Assembly (NCBI GenBank): GCA_029565685.1
Contig: JAKQNR010000052.1
Coordinates: forward strand, 157,290 to 221,289
Length of the DNA: 64,000 nucleotides
Direction of reading: 5' to 3'
From: a bacterium
Lineage (GTDB): Bacteria; Zhuqueibacterota; Zhuqueibacteria; Residuimicrobiales; Residuimicrobiaceae
This document shows, in pieces, positions 20,134-29,878 of the stretch (position 1 is the stretch's first letter; each line of letters starts with the position of its first letter). A program made the position numbers and the translations under genes. The notes under the pieces are model-generated. The model was given only the letters and a program-made list of their open reading frames with translations. It made no database searches and was not told the DNA's origin.

Positions 20134-23007
20134 ATGCGTCAACTAGCCTATGCTTTGATTTTTTTTCTCTTCATCAATGGCCCTGTCTGGGGGCAGTCCC
20201 TGCCGTGGATGGATTCCTTTGCCGATAACGATCTCGCCGGCTGGACTATTGTCGACGATGAACCGAACCGGGAAGGCCCAGGTCTGTGGCGAGTGGACGA
20301 ACAGACCCTGCGGCAGACTTCTAATATCTATTATGGGCTGACGCCTGAAGACGAATACGCCAAATTTCTCGGCACCCACATTCACGCTGGGAATCCCGAA
20401 TGGAAAGATTATTCCTTTAATTGCCTGATGCGTTCTGAGGACGATGACGGCATAGGGATTCTGTTTCGTTACCGGGATGCGCAGAACTATTATCGTCTGA
20501 TCATGCTCGATGACGCGAATAACCGGGGACCGTTTACCCGGCTGCAAAAATATGTGGCTGGCGTCATGACCACTCTGCAGGAAACCCAGTCCACGGCAAA
20601 GGCCATTCCGGCCGGCTGGTTCAGCGTCACCGCGGATGTACGCGAGGACCGCATTACGATTTACCTCAACGGGGCACTGCTTTTTTCAACCACCGACGCC
20701 GCTTTTTCCAGCGGCGGCATCGGATTCATGTGCTACGCCAACAGCGGCGCGCATTTCGACAGCGTGCGGGTCACCTCGGAATCCCTGGTCTATGAAAAGC
20801 CGGCGAACGCGACCCCGGTTGTTCAGAGGCTGCCCTATATCCAGTCGTCGACGCAGCATTCCGTGCAGATCGCCTGGCGCACTTCCACGGCCGCCATCGG
20901 TGCGGTGGAGTATGGAACGACGCTCGACTATGGTTCCACGGTCCAGGAGGACTCGCTCGGCTGGAAACATTGGCTCACTCTCACCGGGCTGGAGCCGGAC
21001 ACCCGCTATTTCTATCGGGTGACCAGTAACGGCGTCGTGATGACCGAAGGCGACACCTTTCGCACCGCTCGCCCGGCCTCTGATCCTCGTGCCAGTTTTT
21101 TGATCTGGGGCGACAGCGGAACCGGCGGCGCCGCTCAGTACGGCGTCGCTGCGTTGATGGAACAGCAGCAGGTGGATTTCTGTCTGCATGTGGGCGACGT
21201 TTCGCAGTCCAACGGTTCCGAGTACGACAACATCTTTTTCAAACCCTATAAGAACATCGTGAAATACCGCCCGGTTTTCACCAGCATCGGCAATCACGAC
21301 ACCTATTTTGATCAGGCCGCCACCTATCTGGAAAATTTTTATCTGCCGCACAACAATCCGGACAGTACCGAGCGCTGGTATTCGTTCAACTGGGGCCATG
21401 TTCATTGCATCGCTTTGGACAGCAACGTCGATTTCGGCCTCGGCAGCCCCCAATACACCTGGCTGGTCGACGACCTGAACTCGGAGGCGCGACGGCAAGC
21501 GACCTGGACCGTGGTTTATTTCCATCATCCGCCCTATTCGGTCGGTTGGGATGTGTGGGCCGGCGACACGCGCGTCCAAACGATCCTGCAACCGCTGTTC
21601 GAAGCGAAAGCGGTTGATATGGTGTTCAACGGCCACACCCATGATTATGAGCGGGGTTATCTGAACGGCGTTTACTGGATTATCACCGGCGGCGGAGGAG
21701 GGGGCTTGGATGTCTGGGGCCGCGATTACCGCCATGTGGCCAAAGATATTTACGAGTTTCATTACACGCGGGTCGACCTGGTCGGCGACAGCCTGCGGCT
21801 GCAGGCTGTCAGCATCAACAACCAGATCATCGACGATCTTCGCATCCGCAAAGGCGATCCGCCGCCGCTGCAGCCGGAAGAAAAGAGCGAGCGGGAGAAC
21901 AACGACACGGCGGCCTCAGCCACCATGATGGCCGTCGGCGATACCCTCTCCGCCGTATTTTCTTCCCCTGCCGATGTGGATTGGTTCAAGTTCAAACTGC
22001 AGGCGACCCATCTCTATTATTTCACCAGTTTTTCCAGCTTGCCGACCCAGCTGGAGCCGGATCTCGCCCTCTATTATGAAGGGGACTATGAAGCCAACCT
22101 GTTGAATGCTTCGGTGCGCGGCCGCAACAACGGCGGCGATTTCCGCCTGGCCGGCTTTTTAGCGCAGAAGACCGGTATCTATTACGCAAAAATTTCCAAC
22201 CCAATGGGCGTAAACGGCTCGTACCGGCTGCGGCTGGTGGGCGGCAGAGGCGTGCAGGACCTTTTTCAGCATGAACCGGATAACACTCTGGCACAGGCAG
22301 GACTGAGGCCTCGTTTGGCCTCCGGCGACACGCTGCACGGCGCCATTTTCCCCGCCGATGATAAAGACTGGTATCGCCTCACCGGTCAGGCCGGCCGAGC
22401 GTTTGAGCTGGGCGTGATTCCGCTCCAAGACCTTGCTATCCGCGACGTAGATACTTTTGTGTCACTGTTGGATTCCAACGGAACAGTGCTGGCTGAAAAC
22501 GATGATCGCGGCTTGCAAGTGGTCGCCACTGGAGAAACTATCAACAACACCTTTTCGGCCTTAACCGGCGTCTTTCCTTATACCGGCGTTTATTACCTGG
22601 CTGTGGAATGTTACTACACTTCGACGCGCGGCGGCGTGAATGATGCCAACCCAGGCGTCGGCGAGTATCGCGTGGTCTTCACCTCGCAACAGGGAACAGC
22701 GGTCAGCCGAGAGGACTTGGCCGTACCGGCCGGCTATGCGCTGCACGCCAATTATCCCAATCCCTTTAATCAAAGCACTGCGCTTACCTTCGACCTGCCG
22801 AAACAGGAAGGAGTGGTGGTGGAAGTGTTGGATCTTCTGGGCCGTCGGGTGGCCCTGATCTGCCAGGCTGTCAAGCCCGCCGGCCGCTATCGCCTGCAAT
22901 GGAACGGCGCTGACCAGATGGGCCGGGCTTTGCCCAGCGGCCTCTATTGGGCTCGCCTAAGCGCCGGATCGTTCAGTCAAACGATCAAGATGATGCTGCT
23001 GCGCTAG
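20134..23007 (+). CDS. Secreted metallophosphoesterase (purple acid phosphatase-like) with LamG-like N-terminus, PPC domains and C-terminal sorting-type domain
   Basis: PAP-like N-domain HSVQIAWRTSTAAIGAVEYGTTLDYGS; metal motifs WGDSGTGG, HVGDVSQSNG, SIGNHDTY, YFHHPPYSVG, FNGHTHDYERG; PPC EPDNTLAQ...DDKDWYRL; CTD ANYPNPFNQSTALTFDL. Confidence 0.9.
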   Translation: MRQLAYALIFFLFINGPVWGQSLPWMDSFADNDLAGWTIVDDEPNREGPGLWRVDEQTLRQTSNIYYGLTPEDEYAKFLGTHIHAGNPEWKDYSFNCLMRSEDDDGIGILFRYRDAQNYYRLIMLDDANNRGPFTRLQKYVAGVMTTLQETQSTAKAIPAGWFSVTADVREDRITIYLNGALLFSTTDAAFSSGGIGFMCYANSGAHFDSVRVTSESLVYEKPANATPVVQRLPYIQSSTQHSVQIAWRTSTAAIGAVEYGTTLDYGSTVQEDSLGWKHWLTLTGLEPDTRYFYRVTSNGVVMTEGDTFRTARPASDPRASFLIWGDSGTGGAAQYGVAALMEQQQVDFCLHVGDVSQSNGSEYDNIFFKPYKNIVKYRPVFTSIGNHDTYFDQAATYLENFYLPHNNPDSTERWYSFNWGHVHCIALDSNVDFGLGSPQYTWLVDDLNSEARRQATWTVVYFHHPPYSVGWDVWAGDTRVQTILQPLFEAKAVDMVFNGHTHDYERGYLNGVYWIITGGGGGGLDVWGRDYRHVAKDIYEFHYTRVDLVGDSLRLQAVSINNQIIDDLRIRKGDPPPLQPEEKSERENNDTAASATMMAVGDTLSAVFSSPADVDWFKFKLQATHLYYFTSFSSLPTQLEPDLALYYEGDYEANLLNASVRGRNNGGDFRLAGFLAQKTGIYYAKISNPMGVNGSYRLRLVGGRGVQDLFQHEPDNTLAQAGLRPRLASGDTLHGAIFPADDKDWYRLTGQAGRAFELGVIPLQDLAIRDVDTFVSLLDSNGTVLAENDDRGLQVVATGETINNTFSALTGVFPYTGVYYLAVECYYTSTRGGVNDANPGVGEYRVVFTSQQGTAVSREDLAVPAGYALHANYPNPFNQSTALTFDLPKQEGVVVEVLDLLGRRVALICQAVKPAGRYRLQWNGADQMGRALPSGLYWARLSAGSFSQTIKMMLLR

Positions 23008-23053
23008 CATGACGGCGTGAGACAGGCCTATACTTACTGTGAAGGACCGATAG

Positions 23054-24064
23054 ATGAAAAACATTTTTCAAACAGCTGCATGGGTGTTGATTTTCACCTG
23101 GATGGCCGAGGGAGGGGAACGCGTCGTCTATGTCACCACGCTGGCCACTAGTCACACCCATGTCGGCCAAAATCATACCCTGTCAGGTCTATTCTATCAG
23201 ACGCCGGGCGACAGCGCTTGGGGATTCATGGCTAGGCCCAATAATCGCGTCTATTCGATGGATGCCTATCTGCCCAGCGGAGGCAGGATACTGGCCATGG
23301 CGACGCACACCGGTGTGCAGCAATCCTGGGACGGCGGCAAGACCTGGAAGACCACCAGCGACTGGCGCATGACCGAGGTCAGCGTCATCCGGTTTGCGGC
23401 GGATAATCCGCGCAAACTGTACGCCGCTTCTCCATATGGCTTTTACAAAACAACCGATGACGGATGCACCTGGACGGCGCACAACAACGGACTGGACAAT
23501 CCCGACGCCACTTTTGTCACCGCTTTGGTGATCGATGACAGCCGGCCCGGTCGCTTGCTGATCTCCACAGAGGCCGGCCTCTATGAAAGCGACGACGATG
23601 GCGAACACTGGCACGCCGGAACTTTGGAGGTGAATCACGTGCGCACCCTGGTGCAGCACCCACGCAATCCGGAGGTGTGGTTGGCCGGCACAGAGGATCA
23701 TGGCCTGTATCGCAGCGTCAACCACGGCAAAAACTGGCAGAAATGCGACAGCGGAATTCTGCATGCCACGTTTTACTCGATCGCCTTTGATCCATCGCAT
23801 CCGGATACCCTGTACGCCGGCGGTTTTCAAACAGGCGTCTATAAATCCAGTGATGGCGGCAAAACCTGGAAACAGTTTTTCAGCGGCCTGACGTCGCTCG
23901 ATGTTCATTCTCTGGCGGTGGACCCGGCTGACAGCCGTTGCGTCTATGCCGGTTCTACGGCGCAGGGCGTCTTTCTTTCCCAAGACGGCGGCCTGACCTG
24001 GCGCAATCACGGCATCGCCGGCGGCTATGTCTGGACCATTAAAATTCTCAATTATGAAAGATAG
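23054..24064 (+). CDS. Sortilin/BNR-repeat glycosidase-like beta-propeller protein
   Basis: Repeats SWDGGKTWKTTSDW, TTDDGCTWTAHNNGL, SDDDGEHWHAG, SVNHGKNWQK, SSDGGKTWKQF, SQDGGLTWRNH. Confidence 0.82.
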   Translation: MKNIFQTAAWVLIFTWMAEGGERVVYVTTLATSHTHVGQNHTLSGLFYQTPGDSAWGFMARPNNRVYSMDAYLPSGGRILAMATHTGVQQSWDGGKTWKTTSDWRMTEVSVIRFAADNPRKLYAASPYGFYKTTDDGCTWTAHNNGLDNPDATFVTALVIDDSRPGRLLISTEAGLYESDDDGEHWHAGTLEVNHVRTLVQHPRNPEVWLAGTEDHGLYRSVNHGKNWQKCDSGILHATFYSIAFDPSHPDTLYAGGFQTGVYKSSDGGKTWKQFFSGLTSLDVHSLAVDPADSRCVYAGSTAQGVFLSQDGGLTWRNHGIAGGYVWTIKILNYER

Positions 24065-24067
24065 ATC

Positions 24068-25891
24068 ATGAATAAATGGCTGAGTTTTGCGCTTGTACTT
24101 GTTTTTGCCGCTGCGGAAGGGATACCGGCTCCATTACAGTCTGAATCAGTCTACCGGCGCAATTTTGAGCTTCGCAGGAAAGCGTTTTTCGCTGTGTATG
24201 ATACCATGCGAGCCGTCAATTTCAATACCATCGCTGCACGCTATCGGACCGGTAAGAATCTGGCCTGGGCGGATTCCGCTTTCATCGAATTGGTGAAGAA
24301 TCCCAGCGGTGATATGTTCTGGATGTTTCCCTGCATCGGCACCTATCTCGCGGGCAAGGGCAGAATGTCGGCGCAGACTGCCGCAGCCGTGCGGCAAGCG
24401 TGGAAAACCTATGCGCCGACCCGCGGCGATACTGAGAACCACTGGGCCATGTACTATGCCACGCTGTACCTGGCGGCGGAACAATGGCCTGATCTGCCGG
24501 GCTCTGAATGGTACAACGGCAAAAGCTCGAAGGAAAACCGTCAGGAAAGCCGCGAATACCTCTTTTCCTGGGCCCGATTGACCACCACCCGAGGCCAGGG
24601 CGAATTTGATTCTCCGGACTACTTGGCTGAGTATATGATCGCCGCGACCCTGCTCTCGGGCTATGCTAAGGACCGCCAGGTCAAACAGCTGGGCGCCATG
24701 CTGGCTGACTATTTTATGGCCGATTTCGCGGTGGAACATTTGCAACAGCAATACGGCGGCGGACACAGCCGCATCTATGAGGTCAATCTGATGCGGTTCG
24801 ATCGCTCCACCTCCAGCGGTTTCGCCTATTTATACTTCGGCGCTGGGGACCCGATCACAAGCGGCTGGTGCTATTATGCTCTGCAATCCGGATACACGCT
24901 GCCCTATATGATCTATCAAATGGCCATGGACCGAAGCACGCCCTATGTGCATCGAGAACGCAAACGGGTGCGCAACAACATCCGTTTTGGCAAGGAGCTC
25001 AATCCTCCGGTCTTTAAATATACCTACATGAACCGTGAATACGTACTGGGATCGCTGCATGGCGGATTGCTGCAGCCCATTCAACAACAGACCTGGTGTC
25101 TGCGCTACCTCCACGGTAAACCCTTCTCCATGATTTTCGGCCTGCATCCTTATTGGTCGATCGAGGAGATCGGAACATTTTTTCCCGAGGAGATCAAACC
25201 CTCCATGGCCGGCATCACCGCTTCCAAGGCGACCTATAACAATCCGGACAAGTGGACCGGGGGCTCGTATTACGAATACACCTTTCAGGATAAAAATACT
25301 TTACTGGTGCTTTATGACATCCCCGTGGGCACGACCAGCAACCATATCGACGGCTTTTTCCCGGCTAATCTGCAGGAGCGCAGGATCGATCCCAGCGGCT
25401 GGATTCTGTGCAAGGCCGGCGATGTCTACGCAGGCTGGTATCCCCTGCAGCCGGTGGAGTGGAGCGAAGAGTTCGAGTTGCGCACGCTGGTATGGAACCT
25501 GGGCACCGGCAGCACTCGCAACGACGGCACCATGGACCTGCGTAATTATCGCCTGCGCAGCTGGCCGTTGCAAAACGGCTATGTGATTCAGGTGGGTTCT
25601 TTGTCCGAGAACGGATCTTTTGACGCGTTCTGTCGGGCGGTGGCGGAAACCAGGCCGGTGGCGGTTCTGCAGCCCGGCCGGGTTGCTGTAGACTATCGAA
25701 CATGGGACGGCCGGCGGATGGAATTCGCCTACCCTGATCAGCGCAAACTGAACGGTGAGAAGGTGGCTTATGAGCAGTTCAAGCTGTTCGACGGCCCTTT
25801 TCTTCAGGCGGAGGTGGACAGTGAGATGCTGACGATGCGTTACGGGGGGAAAACGCGGATTTATGATTTTAAAACAATGACCATCAAGTGA
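24068..25891 (+). CDS. Secreted protein of unknown function (607 aa)
   Basis: Complete ORF with signal peptide, starting 4 nt after the previous stop; helical N-terminal half (GDMFWMFPCIGTYLAGKGRMSAQTAAAVRQAWKTYAP...ENHWAMYYATLYLAAE) and beta-rich C-terminal half. Confidence 0.7.
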   Translation: MNKWLSFALVLVFAAAEGIPAPLQSESVYRRNFELRRKAFFAVYDTMRAVNFNTIAARYRTGKNLAWADSAFIELVKNPSGDMFWMFPCIGTYLAGKGRMSAQTAAAVRQAWKTYAPTRGDTENHWAMYYATLYLAAEQWPDLPGSEWYNGKSSKENRQESREYLFSWARLTTTRGQGEFDSPDYLAEYMIAATLLSGYAKDRQVKQLGAMLADYFMADFAVEHLQQQYGGGHSRIYEVNLMRFDRSTSSGFAYLYFGAGDPITSGWCYYALQSGYTLPYMIYQMAMDRSTPYVHRERKRVRNNIRFGKELNPPVFKYTYMNREYVLGSLHGGLLQPIQQQTWCLRYLHGKPFSMIFGLHPYWSIEEIGTFFPEEIKPSMAGITASKATYNNPDKWTGGSYYEYTFQDKNTLLVLYDIPVGTTSNHIDGFFPANLQERRIDPSGWILCKAGDVYAGWYPLQPVEWSEEFELRTLVWNLGTGSTRNDGTMDLRNYRLRSWPLQNGYVIQVGSLSENGSFDAFCRAVAETRPVAVLQPGRVAVDYRTWDGRRMEFAYPDQRKLNGEKVAYEQFKLFDGPFLQAEVDSEMLTMRYGGKTRIYDFKTMTIK

Positions 25892-25914
25892 TCTGAACCC
25901 GCGGCGCTCAGCGC

Positions 25915-27714
25915 TCAGGTGGCGGGCGACTGTTCCCCATCTGAACGCCGGGCAGCGAAGAGCCGCGCCCAAAACGGCGCTATCTCGAAGGAGGCGGCGC
26001 CGGACGAGTCCACGGAAACTGATGCTCCTTCGGTCCAAAGATCGTGCAAGCCGTCGACGCCTTTTAAACAGCAGTTTACTCTATGGGGGCTGTTGTTCAG
26101 CGCGACGATGATCTGTTCCTCCCCACAGGATCTGCTGAAAACATAGATCCTTTCTTCATCATTCACCAGCAGGGTTTGAAAATCGCCACATTGCAGCGCC
26201 GGATGGCGGTTACGCAGATGGATCAGCCGGCGATAGAGTTGATGCAGCTCATGGTCAAAGGCGACGACTTCCGCTTCGCGTCGCGTCGAGCCGTCCGGTA
26301 GAAAGCGGGCCGGGGCATACGGACGGTCCGGCCAGAGCATCGGCTGCCGGCAACAGGGATCGTTGGCCCCCCACATGCCCGCTTCATCGCCGTAATAAAT
26401 CATCGGGCTGCCGACATAGGTCATCTGAAACAGCGCCATTAATTTTTGTATTTGCCGGTGTTGGGGTGTGGGTTTGGCAATGCGGTAGCGTGGATTCTGC
26501 GCCTGGGACCAGCGGCTGTGTCGGCGCCACTGGCGGTAGGGCGCCCCATCCGGATTTGCGATCAAGGTGGGCAGGCGGGGTGTATCGTGGCTGTCGTACA
26601 GGTTCTGCATCGCGTAGGCGACCTCGGCGGGAAAAGCCTGGCGCAAGTCGCGCAGCCGTTGATCAAAAGCGGAGGTGGAGATTCGGGTCTTTTGGTTGAT
26701 GAAATACTCTGCGCAGCAAAAAGCGAAATTATAATTCATCACGGCATCGAATTCGTCGCCCTGCAGATAGGGCTGCAAGACCGGAATGGCATCGATCACC
26801 TCTGCGGTCAGATAGGCCTGCGGGTTGATCGATTTGACCAGGCGGCGCCACTCTTGCCAGAATGGGTGGGCGACGCAGAACGCCACATCCAGACGCCATC
26901 CGTCGATGCCGGCGGAAAGTTCGCCGTTGTTATAGGGATCCATCCAGCGTCTGGTCGCCTGAAAGATATAATCCCGCGGTCCTTGAACAATGCCGTTTGT
27001 ATCCTGCTTCCACTCCGGCAGCTCCCTGAATCCGAACCACCCCTGATAATCGAAAGTTTTCCCAGTCAGCGGATCATCCCAGCTTGTAACCTTGAACCAA
27101 TCCCGGTAGGCGGATCTCTGCTGCTTTTCCTGTAAATCCTGAAAAGCCCAGAAGGTCACTCCCACATGATTGAACACGCCGTCCAAAATGAGATGCATGG
27201 AGCGGCGATGGATTTCCTGAATCAGGGTCAAAAGGGCGAGATCCGCCTGAGTCCATATCCAAGTGGAAGGATCTGCGGGATTTTCTTTCGCCAGCGCCTT
27301 GCGGTCCCTCTGTGGATCCGGACCCAGATTGGGATCGATGTGATGATAGGTGGCGCCGTCGTATTTATGGCTGGAGGGTGCGGAGAAAACCGGACAGAGA
27401 TAGAGCGCGGTGACGCCCAGGTCCTGAAGATAATCGAGTTTGTTGAGAATGCCCTGCAGATCGCCGCCGTAACGGCGTCGCTGCAGATGAAACCAGATAT
27501 CGCGATGGGGATGGGCCTGTTCGTAAGGCTGTCGTTCGTACCAATCTGAGGTCCATGGATGGATCTGCCAGGGTTCGCTGAGGTCATGGGGCCAAGCGCC
27601 CCGCTGGTCGGCCAGGGTGGGATCGTTGTCAGGATTCCCGTTGCAGAACCGCTCCGGAAAGATTTGGTACCAAACGGCCTTCTTTGCCCATTCAGGGGGA
27701 AATTGTGCAATCAC
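25915..27714 (-). CDS. Glycoside hydrolase family 13 (alpha-amylase/neopullulanase-like)
   Basis: AVWYQIFPERFCNGNPDNDP; LILDGVFNHVGVTFWAF; GIDGWRLDVAFCV; TAEVID; YDSHDTPR; SPMIYYGDEAGMWG. Confidence 0.94.
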   Translation of the reverse strand: MIAQFPPEWAKKAVWYQIFPERFCNGNPDNDPTLADQRGAWPHDLSEPWQIHPWTSDWYERQPYEQAHPHRDIWFHLQRRRYGGDLQGILNKLDYLQDLGVTALYLCPVFSAPSSHKYDGATYHHIDPNLGPDPQRDRKALAKENPADPSTWIWTQADLALLTLIQEIHRRSMHLILDGVFNHVGVTFWAFQDLQEKQQRSAYRDWFKVTSWDDPLTGKTFDYQGWFGFRELPEWKQDTNGIVQGPRDYIFQATRRWMDPYNNGELSAGIDGWRLDVAFCVAHPFWQEWRRLVKSINPQAYLTAEVIDAIPVLQPYLQGDEFDAVMNYNFAFCCAEYFINQKTRISTSAFDQRLRDLRQAFPAEVAYAMQNLYDSHDTPRLPTLIANPDGAPYRQWRRHSRWSQAQNPRYRIAKPTPQHRQIQKLMALFQMTYVGSPMIYYGDEAGMWGANDPCCRQPMLWPDRPYAPARFLPDGSTRREAEVVAFDHELHQLYRRLIHLRNRHPALQCGDFQTLLVNDEERIYVFSRSCGEEQIIVALNNSPHRVNCCLKGVDGLHDLWTEGASVSVDSSGAASFEIAPFWARLFAARRSDGEQSPAT

Positions 27715-27769
27715 GAGTCAGCGTAATGTATGGTGAAGGGAGGCCGAGCCTTTATGTCCGGCGCGGCGA

Positions 27770-29338
27770 TTATCGTTTTATCATCTTTTCGCGCAAAGCG
27801 AACGGATCCGCTGTGGAGGATTTTCCGCGCACGCGTTCGCTCAACGCCTGGAACACCTGCTTTTGTAGGTGATGGATTTCGCAGTTGGCCGGAATCGGCT
27901 TGCAGCGTCGTTCTTCACGCATCACCACATAAGGACGAACCAGGTCTTTCAAACTGACCGGCTGCCCGGCTTCTTTGTAATACACCCAGGCCGCGTGTAT
28001 TGCAGCGCCAAGGGCGGCGCCTTCGCCTTCCACCGGCACCGCCTCTGCTGTGAAAATATCGGCAATGGTCTGGCACCAGGCCGGCGACTGAGCCAGGCCG
28101 CCGGTGAGGCGGATCTCTGTCGGCCTTATGGGCATCTTGCGGAATCCATCGTAAAGGTTGAGAATGTGGCCTTCAAGCACAGCGCGGCAGAGATTTTCTT
28201 TGCTGAACTCTTGCACGCCGAAACCGAAATAGACTGGTCCGGCGATGGGTACATCCGGCGTGCGTTCGCCGACATACCAGGGGATGAGCAGGCGGCCGTG
28301 GTTTCCCGGCGGCGTCTGCCGAATGAGTTCATCGAATTCCGTATGGCTCAAACCATACTGCTGCACGATCGCATTATAACCATTAGCCAGATTGGATACG
28401 CAGAGCAGCGGCAGAAATCGTCCTGTGCTGTCGCAAAACGCAGCTATCTCGCCGTTGGCATCGATATACGCTTGCTCCATACATGTGTAGGCTGTACCGC
28501 TGGTGCCTAGACTCACGGTGACGATGCCCGGCTCAACATTGCCGGTGCCGACAGCGCCGTACATGTTGTCGCCGCTGCCGGCGTCGATGCGGCACCGAGG
28601 ATCCATCTCAAAGCGTTGTGCCAAGTCGGCGCTGATGGCGCCGATGGTGGCATCCGAAGGCCGGATCTCGGGCAGTTTGGCCGGTAAATCCGCAGAGATG
28701 GCTGCAAGCACCCGAGCGGACCAGCGGCGGGTTTGCGGGTGCCAGAGCGCCATGCCCGAGGCATCGCCCGGTTCCATAACCCGTACGCCGCCGGTCAAGT
28801 ACCAGTTTATATAATTATGCACCAGGAAACACGTAGAGGTTTTGCGAAAGGCTTCGGGTTCATGCCGCGCCATGTGAAAGATCTTGGCAGCGGTATAGCC
28901 GGTGCGCTGGCTGTTGCCCACTTCTTGAATCATGTTCTCCGGACCGCCCACCGCTTCGGTGAGCAAGCGGCATTCTTCTTCGGTGCTGAAATCGTTCCAT
29001 AATTTGCTGCGTTTACGGGTGAGCGCTCCCTGCTGATCCAGGGTGACCAGACCATGTTGTTGACCGGATACAGACAGGCAGCGGATCTGCCGCTGATCGA
29101 GTTTCGATCGACGCAGGCGTTCCAGCAGGATATCGACGGCTTCAATCCACATGGCAGGGTCAGATTCCGAAGCGCCCAACTCCAATCCCTGAACCACGCC
29201 GTTGACGGTGCCATAATGCGGCAGATCCTGATCATACTGGACCGAGTCCTTGTAGACCATCTCTTTTTTATCGTCGTCGATGACCACCAGTTTGGTGCTT
29301 TGGGTTGAGCTGTCGAGGCCGGCGAACAGGTGCGCCAT
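27770..29338 (-). CDS. xylB: Xylulokinase (FGGY family carbohydrate kinase)
   Basis: MAHLFAGLDSSTQSTKLVVID; SVSGQQHGLVTLDQ; VSLGTSGTAYT; EIRLTGGLAQSPAWCQTIADIF. Confidence 0.9.
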   Translation of the reverse strand: MAHLFAGLDSSTQSTKLVVIDDDKKEMVYKDSVQYDQDLPHYGTVNGVVQGLELGASESDPAMWIEAVDILLERLRRSKLDQRQIRCLSVSGQQHGLVTLDQQGALTRKRSKLWNDFSTEEECRLLTEAVGGPENMIQEVGNSQRTGYTAAKIFHMARHEPEAFRKTSTCFLVHNYINWYLTGGVRVMEPGDASGMALWHPQTRRWSARVLAAISADLPAKLPEIRPSDATIGAISADLAQRFEMDPRCRIDAGSGDNMYGAVGTGNVEPGIVTVSLGTSGTAYTCMEQAYIDANGEIAAFCDSTGRFLPLLCVSNLANGYNAIVQQYGLSHTEFDELIRQTPPGNHGRLLIPWYVGERTPDVPIAGPVYFGFGVQEFSKENLCRAVLEGHILNLYDGFRKMPIRPTEIRLTGGLAQSPAWCQTIADIFTAEAVPVEGEGAALGAAIHAAWVYYKEAGQPVSLKDLVRPYVVMREERRCKPIPANCEIHHLQKQVFQALSERVRGKSSTADPFALREKMIKR

Positions 29339-29399
29339 GTCTCCTCCTGTCCAATGCGCGGATCCAGCAAAGGGTCAACCTCTGCCGGATCCGGTCTAG

Positions 29400-29573
29400 T
29401 CATTTGCTGATCGCTTTTTTAATTTTTTGCGCTGTTTTCGGGCCGTAATAGTTGCAGGGCCCCTTTTTGGCGTCCGGGGTGATGCCGAGGTCCTTGATGG
29501 CTTTTTTCACCAGGTTTTCTGAAACAGCCCACGCTTTCGCCAGTTTCGCAGCGGTCAACAGTTCCTCTGCCAT
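29400..29573 (-). CDS. Small HTH/IF2_N-like helical protein (57 aa)
   Basis: MAEELLTAAKLAKAWAVSENLVKKAIKDLGITPDAKKGPCNYYGPKTAQKIKKAISK; start moved to ATG 29573 with upstream aggaggacc RBS. Confidence 0.7.
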   Translation of the reverse strand: MAEELLTAAKLAKAWAVSENLVKKAIKDLGITPDAKKGPCNYYGPKTAQKIKKAISK

Positions 29574-29878
29574 GATGGTCCTCCTTTTGTATGGCCTTGT
29601 GTCCTGAAAAAGATAAGGTTTTTTAAATATAAAGCAATGAAAATGTCTTTGATCCGGCCGCAGGCCCGGGGGCCGCTTCCGCTTGATGAACGAATGTTCA
29701 TCCTCCTCGGGACGCTGCCGTTTTCGTGGCGACGGTCGGTTATGAAAGCAATTCATTTTCCTGCATGTTAAAACCTTAGGCGGCAATTTTCATTTTGGTT
29801 TTCACGCTTAAAATGTGTATTTTTTGATCGCCTTCTGTGAATCATTATTTATCAATCAGCGCTTAGGAGATGTGTTGC

